In this document: positions 34,695 through 47,034 of the stretch, one piece after another
Position numbering within the stretch: position 1 is the first letter of the stretch
Layout of the letters: every line of letters begins with the position of its first letter
Source: Beverwykella pulmonaria
Taxonomy: Eukaryota; Ascomycota; Dothideomycetes; Pleosporales; Melanommataceae
Reading direction: 5' to 3'
Length of the DNA stretch: 64,000 bases
Assembly: GCA_001599595.1 (NCBI GenBank)
Contig: BCHH01000006.1
Coordinates: 1,906,319-1,970,318, forward strand
Made by a program: the position numbers and the translations under genes
Notes under the pieces: generated by a model
What the model was told of the DNA's origin: nothing
What the model saw: only the letters and a program-made list of their open reading frames with translations
Database searches by the model: none

Positions 34695-37600
34695 CTAGCT
34701 CAAATACGGCCCTTCAAGGTCATCGTCAAGGTCATCGTCAAGGTCATCGTCAAGGTCATCGTCAAGGTCATCGTCAAGGCCGTCATCATGGCTGTTATCA
34801 TGGCCGTTATCATTTCCTATGAGTGTTCTTGCTATTTTGTCGGCTTCCTGGTATGCATCCTCTACGGATGAGTAGAAGTCGGTGATTTTGCTTTGTGCCA
34901 TTTGCAGTGGTCTAGTTCGTAAAATTCGTTCCATCTCATCACCCTTCCTTCTAAGTGTCCGACGATCAAGTGCCGTTTCAAAAGCCGGTGCAATTGATTC
35001 AAAGTATCTAGTGATGTTTAGAAGGAAATCTGCAGGGTAGGTCCTTCGCTCCGGAGGTTTCTGCAGCTGGATTAACACAGAAGCTATGAGACAAAGCTTA
35101 GCGGCATCTATGAACGCTTCGTGGTGATGAAATGCGAGTGGGTGTTGTGGAAATAAGTATCCAAAGACTACCTGCAGCGCCCAAGATCTGAAATGCACAA
35201 TCTGCGCAAGGTATTGCTTTGATATACCCAGCAAGTTAATGAAATTTTCGCCTTGCGGAACAATCGCCTGGACCTCAGATGATGAAAGCCCGCCTTGAAA
35301 AAGCGTGGCTCTGAGACCCCTTTCATCGCAGTTGCTAGTACTCCACTCAACCAAGATGTCACTGGACCTCAAGACGTTGTTTTCTTTCAATGCTGATGCA
35401 AACTGTTTCGGCGAAAGTCGCTTTAAAAGACCAAAGCGAACATTGTGCGCACTTTCATCCACTAGCCTTTGAAGAGGTTGGTCAATGTTGTCAATGATTG
35501 CAACTATGATTGGTTCCATGTCTGCATCGAGGATTGCGACCTGCCAAATAACCCCAGTTTGGACATTAAATTCCGTATCGATGAACCGTACTCGTGCCAC
35601 TTCCTTTTGGCCCTGGTGGTCAACAACATTGTATTCCATAGCATTACACAGTTTTTCCAAGGCCGCGGTAGATCCCTCAACCCGAAATGTTCCGAACGCA
35701 GTTCGAATTGCTGTAACAGATTCCAGTGGCGTTCCAATCATTTGGCCTTTTCCCTGATGCAGGCTCCACAGCCTCCATTGTCTTACATGGTCAAAACAAA
35801 ATCTTGCTGTTGGATGGAATTTCATTCTTTCGCATCGCTGATTTCGTTCTTGGGGCGCTTCTGCCCATTCACACTGATTGGCCTCCGGCTGTCGAGGTAA
35901 GAGGTCCAATTCAACATTTTGGGAACGATGTTCGCAAACGTAGCATTGCGTCTTGAGTGAGAGAACCTCATAGACATATTTAATCTTCTGAGAGCGTCGA
36001 GGACGAATGGCCAGCCGAGCGGTGTCGAAAGTAATTAGGGTCGTACAAGGTGTAAAAGATAGGGATTGAATTTGAACCTTATTGCTGGGCCCTCTGCATA
36101 GAGTATTTTCAGGGCGTTCGTCATAGAACACATTTGTGCTCAGACTTGCTGCTTAACCATTAGATCTATTGTGTGCAGGTAGCGGATCAAACGTACCGAT
36201 ATGAATCAAATTTGCCCATAGACAAATTCCACTGGAAGATTGATCAATCCTCACGTCTAACAACCGGAAGGCAGAAGCGCGTGCAATAAATTCTGCTAAA
36301 AGTGGCGAGTATCCCAGTCTATCAGTATTGAGCTGATAAAATGTGGGTGATGCAAACCGGGCGTTGTCAATCTCTGGGTACGCAGGATAAGTAGTAAGGA
36401 CCGCAGCAAATTTATGCCCAACAAGACGTAATGGAGCATATGGGTATGGTGGACTGCGTAACAGTTCGATGTGTTGCTTTTTGATGTGCTCCATCATTCT
36501 GTGATAACCTGATACAACTTGCCCACATTCAGTGCAGCCTATCCGTAATTATCAATCATATGTTAAGGCGTAGAAACTGGAATGTATGCTTACTCGTTGC
36601 AATCATGGATCTCAACTGGTGACGAACTGAATTGATCGGGATATGCTGAAGACCGGGTATAGACGACAGTACACCCGATAAACTCTGGTCGGACCTACGT
36701 ATTTGGTTCTTTTGTTCTTCTGGTAACGCATCGAGAGTGGATATTTCGCCAGCAGTCCAAGTGTGTTCGTGGCGCCAGTAACTAATCTGTAGCTTACTAA
36801 TAGGAATATCCAAAGTATCTGCCGCCTTCTTCATAGCTCTAAGCCGGACTTCGACAGCTCGCCGTGTACTACGTTCAAGTCCAGGGAATCTTGACATTTC
36901 ATTGCGTGTGGTAGTATTGTGGCCCAACAAAGTAATTTGCTGACGCCTTGTAAGACTAAAGAGAATGGCATCTTCCCGAGGCGTCCAAGGCGTGGCACCA
37001 TACAATCTGGATGGCACGTCTTTGGTCATAGAGGCCTTTTGCCAACTTTGCAATTGATCCTGCTTCCCATAGACCTCTTGTGGCGATACATTGGCCGGAG
37101 ATGTCTTACTATCATTTTCCAGTCGGCCATGCCTCAACTCCACGTGTATGCGATAGGCAACCGAGCCGAATGTTTGACGACGGAGGCCGTCAATATCACA
37201 CATTTTCATATTAACTGTGGCACCATACTTCTTTTCCAGCTCTTCAAGCTCATCCAGCTGATGTTCTGTGAGATGGCGCAAAGTATCGACCTCTGAATCA
37301 GTCCACTGCGCCAAGGAATGTATTTTGTACCACTTGGCCAACACATTATGAACAGTTCGACTTTGGAGACTAGAAAAATGGCATAATGTACTTCGATCGC
37401 TATTTCTAAGAGCAATCAATTCTTTGCGCTGTTCTGTTGTGAGTTTGTAGATCGCTTGCAGCTCTTGGGGAGTATAATCCTTATTCGGGCCAGCCGGCGG
37501 AAGCAGTTCGTAGTACCTGCTGTATACTGCGCCAGCTGTACGGCGTTCAAGGCCATGAATAGAGCAGAGCCGCTTGGACGTTTTATTTCTGGTTAAGCGT

Positions 37601-38268
37601 TTCAGATAGCCCAACGCCTTGAGCTCCTCTTTTGTAAGTCGACGGACAATCTCGTCTTCCTTTTCTCCCCACATATTGACCGCTTTTCTGGATGAAAAGT
37701 GGGTGAATTTTTGAGTGGGCTCCGATACCGTAGATGGGGAGATACTCGGTTTTTGGCTGCTTAGAGGGATATCAAATTCCCGGAAGGATGGGATGACATT
37801 GCTCCCTTGGGCTGCCTTTTTTAGGTCACAGAACCTGTGGTAAACCGAGTTGATAGTACGGTGTTGAAGGCCGTCGATTGCGCAGGGCTGTCTTGGAGCT
37901 GATTTGCCACTTGTTCTTTTGCATAACAGACGGAGGAGTACATCTTGCTGCTCTTTGGAGATTCCGCGTATGATGTCGTCTTCCAACTTAGTCCAGCGCT
38001 TTGCCTTCTGGTCGACTGGCTTCAATGAACAGGCTTTTGAGTAGGCTGCGCCGAATGTACGGCGTTGAAGGCCGTGAATAGTACAGAGAGCTTTGCGAGT
38101 TGTTGGGTTTCTGGATCGATTGCTTAATAAGCGGTAATGATTCACAGCCAGGTTGCGAAGAACTTCGATCTCTGGATTCGACCAGGGCAGTTTTTGTTCG
38201 CGAGAATAACGGGCACGGGATTTCTTTCCCATGGCAGCTGGACGAGGAACAGAAGCGTGGCTATACAT
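34695..38268 (-). CDS. seven-Myb-module, C2H2, DEDDh exonuclease-like protein
   Basis: Three exons on the minus strand: 36594-38268, 36197-36538, 34695-36148; introns of 55 and 48 nt; 1156 residues. Residues about 29-555 hold seven related modules of 60-80 residues, each with a W..(P/S)(E)..IL..L start and a third-helix block like IHGLQRRTFGAAYSK, LCSIHGLERRTAGAVYSRYY or FPGLERSTRRAVEVRL, resembling Myb/SANT helix-turn-helix repeats. A C2H2 finger follows at C560, C563, H576, H581, encoded across the first splice junction. The last exon has a Cys/His-rich stretch and an RNase H-fold 3'-5' exonuclease pattern: D863/E865 in RFIDTEFN, D947 in NCDERGL, and H1015/D1020 in HHHEAFIDAAKLC. It ends in five acidic DDDL repeats. 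Likely a nuclear nucleic-acid-binding exonuclease; family unknown to me. Alternative start at 38232. Confidence 0.8.
34714..34773. repeat. 12-bp coding minisatellite
   Basis: Five near-perfect copies of tcaaggtcatcg (plus strand), then diverged copies to about 34815. On the minus strand it encodes the DDDL repeats at the C-terminus of the 1156-residue protein. Copy number is likely variable between strains. Confidence 0.9.
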
Positions 38269-39309
<1,041 letters not shown>

Positions 39310-40036
39310 GTACCAAAGCCGAAACGATGTTCAGTGTTGTGAGTAGGATGCTGCCACTCTCATCATGGGTCAAGAGGCGCATAGTCGTCCTCTGTACATC
39401 TCAAGCGGTCGGATAATTCACTTGCTTGCTCACCGTTGGATTAATAGTGCTTTCGGTCCGGTAATTGTAATCAAAGCCAATCAAAACAACTATCATACTT
39501 ATCTTGCTTGATGAGAGGCATGTTTGGCCCTTTTTCTGGTGGAGAATTTCTTTTCCGAGCGTTGACTAATAGGCACAACATAAGCAGAAATGAACTCTCA
39601 GTGAACATTGTATCTCTATGAGGATAAAGAACCCTTATACATGGGTAGTACACAGCAGGGCTAAGGGAGACGATGGTCCACCAATTAATGTGCAAGGCCG
39701 CCAAGTGAGGTGAGCAGAAGAAGCAGAACCACCAACAAATGAAAGACACTGATGAGGAACAGACGAACGAGTTCGAACAGAAGTTTCCTCTGTTACATGG
39801 GAAGCTCTACGCTGAACATCAAGTGCTCAATTCAATAGGTTTTCCGATCCAATCGACTTATCCAATTCAACAAACTGGTCTATTCAATAGGTTGGACAGT
39901 ACATGCGACCAGTCACTTAGTTAGCACAGCTGCTTGATTGGAACCGCTTGAGTTTGACGGTGTGAGATCATCTATTGCTCAGCCACGAAGGATTCTCAGA
40001 TGAAATGGTAACCGAGTAAGCAAAAATTCCAGTGTG

Positions 40037-40100
40037 TACTGAAAAGCCAAGTACCAACTGCCGCCATTTTCGACGGCAAATGCCGCCCCTTTCGTAGGGC
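40037..40100 (+). repeat. 64-bp hairpin repeat, copy 1
   Basis: Begins tactgaaaagccaagtacca and ends ttcgtagggc. Contains inverted pairs (gccg...cggc; gccgccc...gggc). Copy 2 is at 41418-41481, same orientation, roughly 80 percent identical by eye. Confidence 0.8.
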
Positions 40101-41417
40101 AAAGGTATCGATGTGGTGGAGCTGGTTGTAAACTCCATCCCAGCGTGCTCGCATGAATGTCGGGCTACCCTGTCATGGCGGCCTAGCTAACAACTCACTG
40201 TATCGCGCTGCTTCACGCAGGCTCATCTAGCCCTTGGCCTGTTCCAGTGCTCAAACATAGAGAGAAGAGGTAGTTGCTCTGGATCCTCCACAGGGATTCC
40301 AACACTTGGTGTGGCCATTCAGGTTGTGCAAATGAAGCTACAGTCGGACCATCTTGTCGCGTTCCCAAGTCCCGTTGGCTCCAGCCGTGTATACCCTACT
40401 CCTCATGCATTATGCGCTGCTCCTGTCTTATGTTCATTGCGGCAGAAGAGCGCTTCCAGGAACGATATCCTGCCGGTTCTGCTTCCTATGGACATGGTTT
40501 GACTCATATGGTCCACCGTATAATCCACCGGCTGTGGTTTCTCACAGCCTGCTTCTAATTTTGTTGACGCTGCTATCCTTTACGGCTTTATTCTCAATAA
40601 TTCCATTCGAGAAGTCTCTCATCTCCTCATCAAGGGCTTCTAACTCCTCGAGCCGGGCTTTGAAAATAGTATGGGTCGCCGGTAATACATCGCTCCGGCT
40701 CGTTTGATTGTGATTCATCTTGCACTTCGTCGGTCTGCGAGAGGGTACTGGCGGCGGCCGGTCCTGTAAGGCTCGCTCAGGAAGAAGTCTTGATTGTAGA
40801 TCTATCTCGATCATCGTCGGTTTAATAATGACTACTTTACTGTCTTGGCGTCTTCTCCAGTCCAATCAGTCCTCCGTCGTTGCGTCGTCCAGGAGCTAGA
40901 CTCACAGATACACCTCTCTCGAAGACAGGATCATCGGATAGATTCGCCTTCTCTGAGTATGTGATTCTCAGACCATTGCATATCTAGAATAAAAAAAATT
41001 AAATGCAATCCTTGTAATTCTCCCGGGAATTTCACCGTCTCGCTCATAGTTGAATGTGAGAACAAGCAAGGCTAGTCTACTGTAAGTGTGACGATTATTG
41101 GTTAAGAAATATGACGTACCAATTTCTTGGCAGCCTCGCGATTGCAAGGGTCTATTTTCAGACTCCGTAAATGGTGAGGCCCAAAATCAGGACGTGCTCA
41201 TGGTCAAAATCAGTCACGATCAAGATTGGTCAAGCCAGCTCGTGCTCAGCCATGAGCCTGGATTTGCTCAGGGTGGGCTCAGTCTTGCTCAGCCACTGCA
41301 TAACGGCGGCCTGATTCCGGGGCCTCAGGGCATGAGCGGGTTTTCAGGTTAGAGCCTTTTCTCAAGGATTCTAAGATAGAAAGGTGGCTAGCTGGTAAAT
41401 AATTATTAATACATTTG

Positions 41418-41481
41418 TATTGAAAAGCTATGTACATCCTGCCGCCATTTCCAGCGGCATATGCCACCCTTTTCGTAGGGC
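41418..41481 (+). repeat. 64-bp hairpin repeat, copy 2
   Basis: Begins tattgaaaagctatgtacat and ends ttcgtagggc, only 27 bp from the right end of the insertion. The GCCGC...GCGGC stem is kept although the loop differs from copy 1. Confidence 0.8.
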
Positions 41482-41508
41482 GTTGTCGTCAGTGGTGAGT
41501 CTGTATAC

Positions 41509-41746
41509 TGCAGCAAGTGTCTATCCAGAAGTATTGGAAATCATCCTTAGCAGCTTGCTTTCTGCAAAATTGGATCTTGCTATAGCCTTCCTTGCTCTTG
41601 CCTGTGCCCTTGATTATGTCCTTAAAGGTGATCTCATCGTAATCTGCTCCCCAAGTATGCGAAAGGATGGCGTAGGGTGGAATGGCATCACCAAAGAACT
41701 CGGCTAGGCTGAGTTCGCCATCATCTTCAAACTGCAAAAGATGCAT
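41509..41746 (-). pseudogene. HET-domain gene, N-terminal part
   Basis: ATG at 41746; 79 codons plus one base. Reads as the start of a HET domain: MHLLQFEDDGELSLAEFFGD, then PPYAILSHTWGADYDEITFK and YFWIDTCC. At 41509 the coding sequence stops matching HET proteins and runs into the insertion, giving a stop six codons later. The leftover first base (A) joins in phase with TT at 32986 of the other half to give Ile. Alone it could encode at most a short truncated peptide. Confidence 0.88.
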
Positions 41747-42155
41747 TGGGGGAGGACTCTCGGCTAGCTCTAGCGAAGGAGATTATTCGAATAGATGTAG
41801 TTAAGGCGCGCAGTGATCGAACAGCTGGCAAATTCGTGGAAGAATCCTGTAAGAAGCGTGTTGGGGCATGCGGCTGGCTGAGCCTACTAACTCATCATCA
41901 CGTGAGGAAGAGTGCTCACCGGTAATAGACCGTATCAAAAAGTTACAAAGGCGAATTATCACTTGGTCACCGCTAGGGAAGGGAGGGCGACCGTCCCGCT
42001 CCTACCCTAGGGTTGTGAGCTCAAACTGTGATAAACAAGTATTCTCTTGTACTAGAATGGCGCCTTACTAGATACGTAGGGTGAGGTGCCAAGACTTTTG
42101 CTCACAAGCAAGATCGAACTTTGTTACACCTGCTCTCAAGCGGAAGCCAATTTCG
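41747..42155. other. intergenic
   Basis: Former promoter side of the split HET gene and 3' side of the DUF7730-like gene. Nothing recognised. Confidence 0.55.
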
Positions 42156-43434
42156 CTAGCGACTGTAGGCACTCCCATCAACCATCTCCCTACTAACCTT
42201 CCACCCACACTCCCTCAACTCCCCCGCGACCCCACCACCCCCATCACACACCCCAGGCAGCACGACCTCAAACGCAATTACATCCTTCCTCCTCAGCCCA
42301 ACGACCCACTCCAACTCCCTAACCGGGCCTAGCAACGCATCTTCAGTCGCTCTCGCCACGTCCTCGGTCATGACCGAGATTCCAGCCGGGGGCTTGGAGA
42401 ACATGAGCGTGATGTGGAGGGTGCGCAAGCCTTTGAACAGAGAGAGTGTTTCGAAGACAGAGGACCAGGTTTTTAGGTAGGGGGTGCTGGTGGGGGAGGT
42501 CGGGAAGGGGATGGATTGGCAAACGAGGGTTAGAGTTGAGATGTGCAGGAGGGAGTGGATTGGTACTGTGCAGATCTGTTAGTGGAGATTTGAGAGTTGT
42601 AGGTAGCGAAGGCAATGCGTGGATATGGTGTATGGTGCGTGGATACGGTGCGTGCTATGGTAATATTTTTGAGATGGAGGGAGGAGGGAGGAAGAGCCAG
42701 ACGTACTATTCCACGTCACGTATCTGAAATTGGGGTGCGGCCAGGCGTCTGTGAAGGAGAAGGTATTGGTGCTGTACAGTAGGGGTATGGCTTCAAAGTA
42801 TCTACATTACGTCAGTAACGTGCTTGCGCTTAAAGAATGTAAATCGCTGTGGATTCGAAGCCGGGCGCTCCCTGTACCGTAGAAACCCGTTCAAGTGCAT
42901 GTTTCGTAAGGGCAATACATGTAAAGAGGAATGGTAAAAGTTCACTCACACAGCTCGACATGCTTTCAATAACCCCATGACGCCCATACCCTCCTCCTTT
43001 TCCAGCCCCCTCCCAGCCCTCTTCTCATTACCACACCTGCATTCTTCCCACCCTTCCCACCTGTCGATCCAGCGCTCACACGTACGCCCGCTCAACCGCA
43101 CGATCCCACCATTCACGTTGTCGCCCGCGTACCCATCTTTCCACTCCATGTGCACTATGTTCCCGCCTACGACGTACGTCCATATTACATCTCTTATCTC
43201 TCGCGGCAATTGGGAGAAGAGGGGGCTGGATTCTTGGCGAGAGTAGAGGTCTGGGGATGTGGAAGGCGTGAGCGCGCGTGGTGCACATGGGAGTTGGGGC
43301 TGTGGGGAGAGTGCGAGAGACGGGATTGTGTATGTAGATGGAAGAGGAAGCTTGGTGAGGGGGGATTTCTGAGATGAGGGAGAAGGGAAGAGCGTGGAGA
43401 AGATGTTTGTGAGAAAATTGGGAAGGCCGGGCAT
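42156..43434 (-). CDS. DUF7730-like hypothetical protein
   Basis: Three exons: 42950-43434, 42707-42801, 42156-42565; introns 148 and 141 nt, long for this window; 329 residues. The first exon carries the block FSQLPREIRDVIWTYVVGGN with IVHMEWKDG, and after the first splice VYFEAIPLLYSTNTFSF and PIHSLLHISTLTL follow. This order (L-P-x-E-I-R..IW.Y..G, R/K-AC..VY.E...LLY..N.F) is the signature of a very common, uncharacterised Pezizomycotina family (DUF7730, related to F-box-like 2EXR proteins). No signal peptide. Function unknown. Confidence 0.82.
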
Positions 43435-43938
43435 TGTGCGAGGTTGTTTCTCTTTGATTTGATTTAGATTTGGGCGATTGTTTGGTACGTAGGCGGTTGT
43501 CAGGGATTGTGGAAAGGACGGCGTTTGACAGGGGCTTGGACGATCAATGTCGTGCGTACAAATTTGAGCGTGGAAGAGTGTTATAGGTGACGATACTGAG
43601 GCTGTGAAGTACGAGGGTAGCTGGAGTGACCAAGCGTCGCGTCGTATTCAGCTGGTAGTCTTGCGGCTGCGGTTGCCTAAACGCCTTCGCTACCGGTGTG
43701 CATTTGCGGCGAGCAAACAAAATTAAGCGAGGATACGTTTGTAAAAGTCTGATGGGATAGTCTTGTGGTGAGGATAGCCCCAACCGGTCCACAATCCATT
43801 CGAATTATCTATAATCTTTTAATTACATGGCCAAACTATTCTGTCAGCCAACGTGTTCTATGTACGTACATTTTTCATCTACCCTTCTGCCCCTTGACCT
43901 TTATCACAATTTGTATGCTCCCCACATATTCCAAAACC
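43435..43938. other. intergenic, no gene seen
   Basis: 504 bp between two minus-strand genes; no supported feature. Confidence 0.55.
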
Positions 43939-45360
43939 TCAATTCTCAGTCTTAACAACCCCGTATGGGCGCAGCCCAACCTGCAGCATCCACTCCCTAT
44001 GACTCGGCGTACTAACCTTGAACTCCCTCTTAACCGTCACCCAAACGCTTTCCTTCCATCCCTCATGCCCACTCACACTACCAACACCACTCATAGCATC
44101 CCTCGCCCTCTCCAGCCTAACCACCGTCCTGCATCCCTCCTTATGACACTCAATCCTCACACCCTTGACCCTCTGCAACACCCTCCCGCCCCTCGCCACA
44201 ACCCTATCCTCCCACGGCAATTCGTCTGTATTCAAAACCTCGGTCATATGACCTAGCAATGGCGTGCTCTCTAACGTGGAATCTGCACCCGCTTTTAACA
44301 GTGCGCGCCAGGTGAGGTGGGGGCAAAAGCGTGGTTGCTTGAGGACGAGGGAGCGGCGGAGCGCTTTGGGGCAGATTGGCTGTGGGAAGGCGGGTAGAGG
44401 CCGGGGCGGGAGTAGCGTCCAGTGGTACGATGTTGAGGCAGTTATGGCGGGGGTAATGTAGGGTGTGTTGGGGATGCGCGGAGAGGCAGTGCTAGATATG
44501 GTGAATTCTTTACGAGGGAGGAGCTCGCGAAGGGTGGCATATTGGGTAAGCGGCTGGATATTGACTGTAGTCGGGGTGGAAGAAGCGTTGGTAGGGTTGG
44601 TGATTGCGTTGCCGTTCGGAGGAGTAGCTGAGATAGCATTGGCAGCACGTTCGATCTCCTTCATATCTTCCTCCCACACGGCCCTATCTGCCTCCAGACA
44701 GTAGTCTCTCCACCGTTCTAGCTCCTTCCACATCACCTTCTCTCCATTGAAGACCCTGAGCGGCTGCACTTCACCCCAGCACCTCCTCTTTTCCACCTTC
44801 TGCGGTCCAGACTCATATAGCCCGTTCCACAGCTCCCCTATAGGGAAATGGGTGAAGTCAACTTGCCTCTGGCAAGCCTTGCACAAGAACGCGGTCTTGA
44901 TGGCTACGCTGTACTCTTTGGTGGTGAGCTTACAGATGCGATAGAGCATCGTCTTCTTGAGGATGATTTTACCAAATTTCTGCCAGGTGTCGCGGGTGTA
45001 GTATTCGCGGGCGAGGGCGAGCTCGGGTTTGTCAAGAGAGAACTTGGGACCTTGTAGTACCTTTGGCAGGGGGTAGAGATTCTGTAATCGGTGGTTAGGG
45101 GTAACGGTGAGGGTCAGGCGGGAGGATGGCGGGAGAAATGAGGCGATCTTGAGGTGAATCTCAGGTGGGAGGGCCAGGAAGGGAGAGCGCTGTGGGATTG
45201 ATGAGCCCGAGGACATGTGACATAGCTTTTGGAGGAGGCGAGGGAGAGGCGAGCTGGGCTTGTTTTGATGAGAGGTTGAGGCAGCTGTCGGTCGGGCGTC
45301 GTTGCATTTTCGGATTGCCCGACTACACCTTTCAGGTCTGCCACTGTTGATTGATGACAT
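43939..45360 (-). CDS. F-box-like protein
   Basis: Single exon, 473 codons from ATG 45360; an internal Met 49 (MSSGSSIPQRSPFLALPPEI) is an equally good start. The motif FLALPPEIHLKIASFLPPSS is the beginning of an F-box. A CxxC...C-type cluster (LCKACQRQVDFTHFPIGELW) and a Trp/Glu-rich helical segment follow, then a Ser/Thr/Pro-rich region and a C-terminal part. F-box proteins recruit substrates to SCF ubiquitin ligases; many such fungal genes are of unknown target. No membrane segment. Confidence 0.72.
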   Translation of the reverse strand: MSSINSGRPERCSRAIRKCNDARPTAASTSHQNKPSSPLPRLLQKLCHMSSGSSIPQRSPFLALPPEIHLKIASFLPPSSRLTLTVTPNHRLQNLYPLPKVLQGPKFSLDKPELALAREYYTRDTWQKFGKIILKKTMLYRICKLTTKEYSVAIKTAFLCKACQRQVDFTHFPIGELWNGLYESGPQKVEKRRCWGEVQPLRVFNGEKVMWKELERWRDYCLEADRAVWEEDMKEIERAANAISATPPNGNAITNPTNASSTPTTVNIQPLTQYATLRELLPRKEFTISSTASPRIPNTPYITPAITASTSYHWTLLPPRPLPAFPQPICPKALRRSLVLKQPRFCPHLTWRALLKAGADSTLESTPLLGHMTEVLNTDELPWEDRVVARGGRVLQRVKGVRIECHKEGCRTVVRLERARDAMSGVGSVSGHEGWKESVWVTVKREFKVSTPSHREWMLQVGLRPYGVVKTEN

Positions 45361-46308
45361 ACGGTGCCTGGCTGATGAGGTGGGGGTGGAGGAGGGTAGT
45401 AGTTACGATAATAAAGGAGAATGTTGATTTCGACGGTGTTTACAGGTTGGATTGTTGAGGAAATAGACCCTGACAAGCGGCAGGGTAGAATTTGATCTGT
45501 GTGGTGGGGTTCGAGGTTGGTAACACAGGCTGTTCCATGGATGGTGAGCATTGAGTCACGCCTAAACAGACTGATTGGGGTGTTGACAGTACCATTCGTT
45601 AACCCACTTGGAAACATCTGTACAGGTAAGAAAATTGCCCCATCGCAAATTTATGTCCAAGAACGCATCAAAGTCTGCGAAAGTGTTCACAATCAGCCCT
45701 CCTCCTCTTATCCAATTTTGCTAATTATTTTACAGCTCGCACCTCATCATGCACGATAGTCCTCGGATGTAGGAACTTCGCCTTCTCCTCGCATTGCCCT
45801 TATAGCCTCACCTTTGAAGCCACTACCTGCATCTAGTGAAGGCTATGACCGCAAATTTTGGCGAGTACTGTGCAGCACGCGAGGAGTTATTGTACCTTGT
45901 GGCACATCGTCTTCGACCGGCTCTAGTTTCTCAATCTTGGAGCGGATAGTTTATCGCGAACCGGGTTGCGATAAGTGTCGCACTGCAACGACTCCGACGT
46001 ACGAAGAGGGGTTTGGGCACGTTCAAGATCGTGATATCGTGAGGGTCCGCGCTTTATACATACATTTGGACTCAACGGACTCATTCCTATACCACCGTCT
46101 TTGGGCTCGTGAAACTTCTGTGATACGCTCACTGTATTGGAGAGGTGTCGGTTAGCGATGTTCTTGAGCTGGGAAATTGAATGTTCCAATGTGTTGCATG
46201 GGGATAGAAAGGAATCCAGATCATCATGGAAAGGTGGAAAGGGGTCCAAAGTCGACATGAATTCTGGTGACAAGCTTCTTCGTCTAGGCCAGGAAGGGTA
46301 GATCTTGC
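45361..46308. other. intergenic or unassigned exons
   Basis: Contains a protein-like minus-strand frame at about 45923-46246 (from MSTLDPFPPFHDDLDSF) that could be a downstream exon of the 46309-47034 ORF, but I found no clean in-frame splice joining them. Otherwise nothing recognised. Confidence 0.4.
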
Positions 46309-47034
46309 CTATATTCCGACGTGGTTGGTCTTTATACTCTTGAGAGTCTGATGGTCGCTCATCTCTCCTCTGCCTGACAAGAAAGCGTCCGTATCAGGAA
46401 CAGCACCCGAGCCGAGACAGATGCTCTTTCCAAAGGAGAAGCTGTCTTGTATAGAAACCGCATCGGGCCAGTTTTTAATCGGCCGAGAGACGATAGGAGA
46501 TGAAGCTTGTGGAGGAGACTTCGTGACTACGTAGTCATAGTTACCAGACCAGGAGTCTGATGAGCTCATTGGTGAGGGTGCTAAAGTTAGACGTATAACT
46601 CCTGTCTCTGACGCAGCAGTAGAATGGATTTCGCTGAATGCCGATGACGGTGGCGGGCTCTTGTGGGGAGCCGGTGGCGATACAGTTAAAAATGCTGGAG
46701 GATGAGAGACCGGATTCCGATCGCTCGGTGAGGTTTCGGGAGATATTTTGGGGAGCTGTGGGTATAGCACAACTCCACCATACCGATGAGGCGCCGCATC
46801 CTCAAGGCTGGCTTCTTCGAAGATTTGCCTCATGCTGCTCGAATATGCAGGCCGAGCAGGCGATCCTAGAAGTACAGAATTTAGAGGAGATCGACGAACG
46901 CCGATGTTTGCTCTTTGGGAAAACCAGGGCGTTCGTGGTGGGCTTCTTCTTCTTGTTGACCTAGGAGTGCTTGGAATGTTGGGCGGCTGAAGGGAAACGC
47001 GAGCCCAATACACTTTGGGGGTGTAAATTAACAT
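46309..47034 (-). CDS. hypothetical Ser/Pro-rich protein
   Basis: ATG frame of 241 codons, rich in Ser and Pro with basic patches (STPRSTRRRSPPRTPWFSQ) and no transmembrane segment. Looks disordered; no family recognised. It may lack a 3' exon. Composition is consistent with coding but this is a weak call. Confidence 0.35.
   Translation of the reverse strand: MLIYTPKVYWARVSLQPPNIPSTPRSTRRRSPPRTPWFSQRANIGVRRSPLNSVLLGSPARPAYSSSMRQIFEEASLEDAAPHRYGGVVLYPQLPKISPETSPSDRNPVSHPPAFLTVSPPAPHKSPPPSSAFSEIHSTAASETGVIRLTLAPSPMSSSDSWSGNYDYVVTKSPPQASSPIVSRPIKNWPDAVSIQDSFSFGKSICLGSGAVPDTDAFLSGRGEMSDHQTLKSIKTNHVGI

Larger units (their letters stand above)
39310..41508. other. gene-poor right part of the insertion
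   Basis: No intact gene. It holds two copies of a 64-bp hairpin-rich direct repeat and, at 41180-41345, a cluster of GCTCAG/CATGAGC motifs that recalls a similar cluster at 33290-33365 near the left end. Short protein-like open stretches occur on the minus strand around 40560-40990 in more than one frame, suggesting a decayed gene I cannot identify. Confidence 0.5.
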
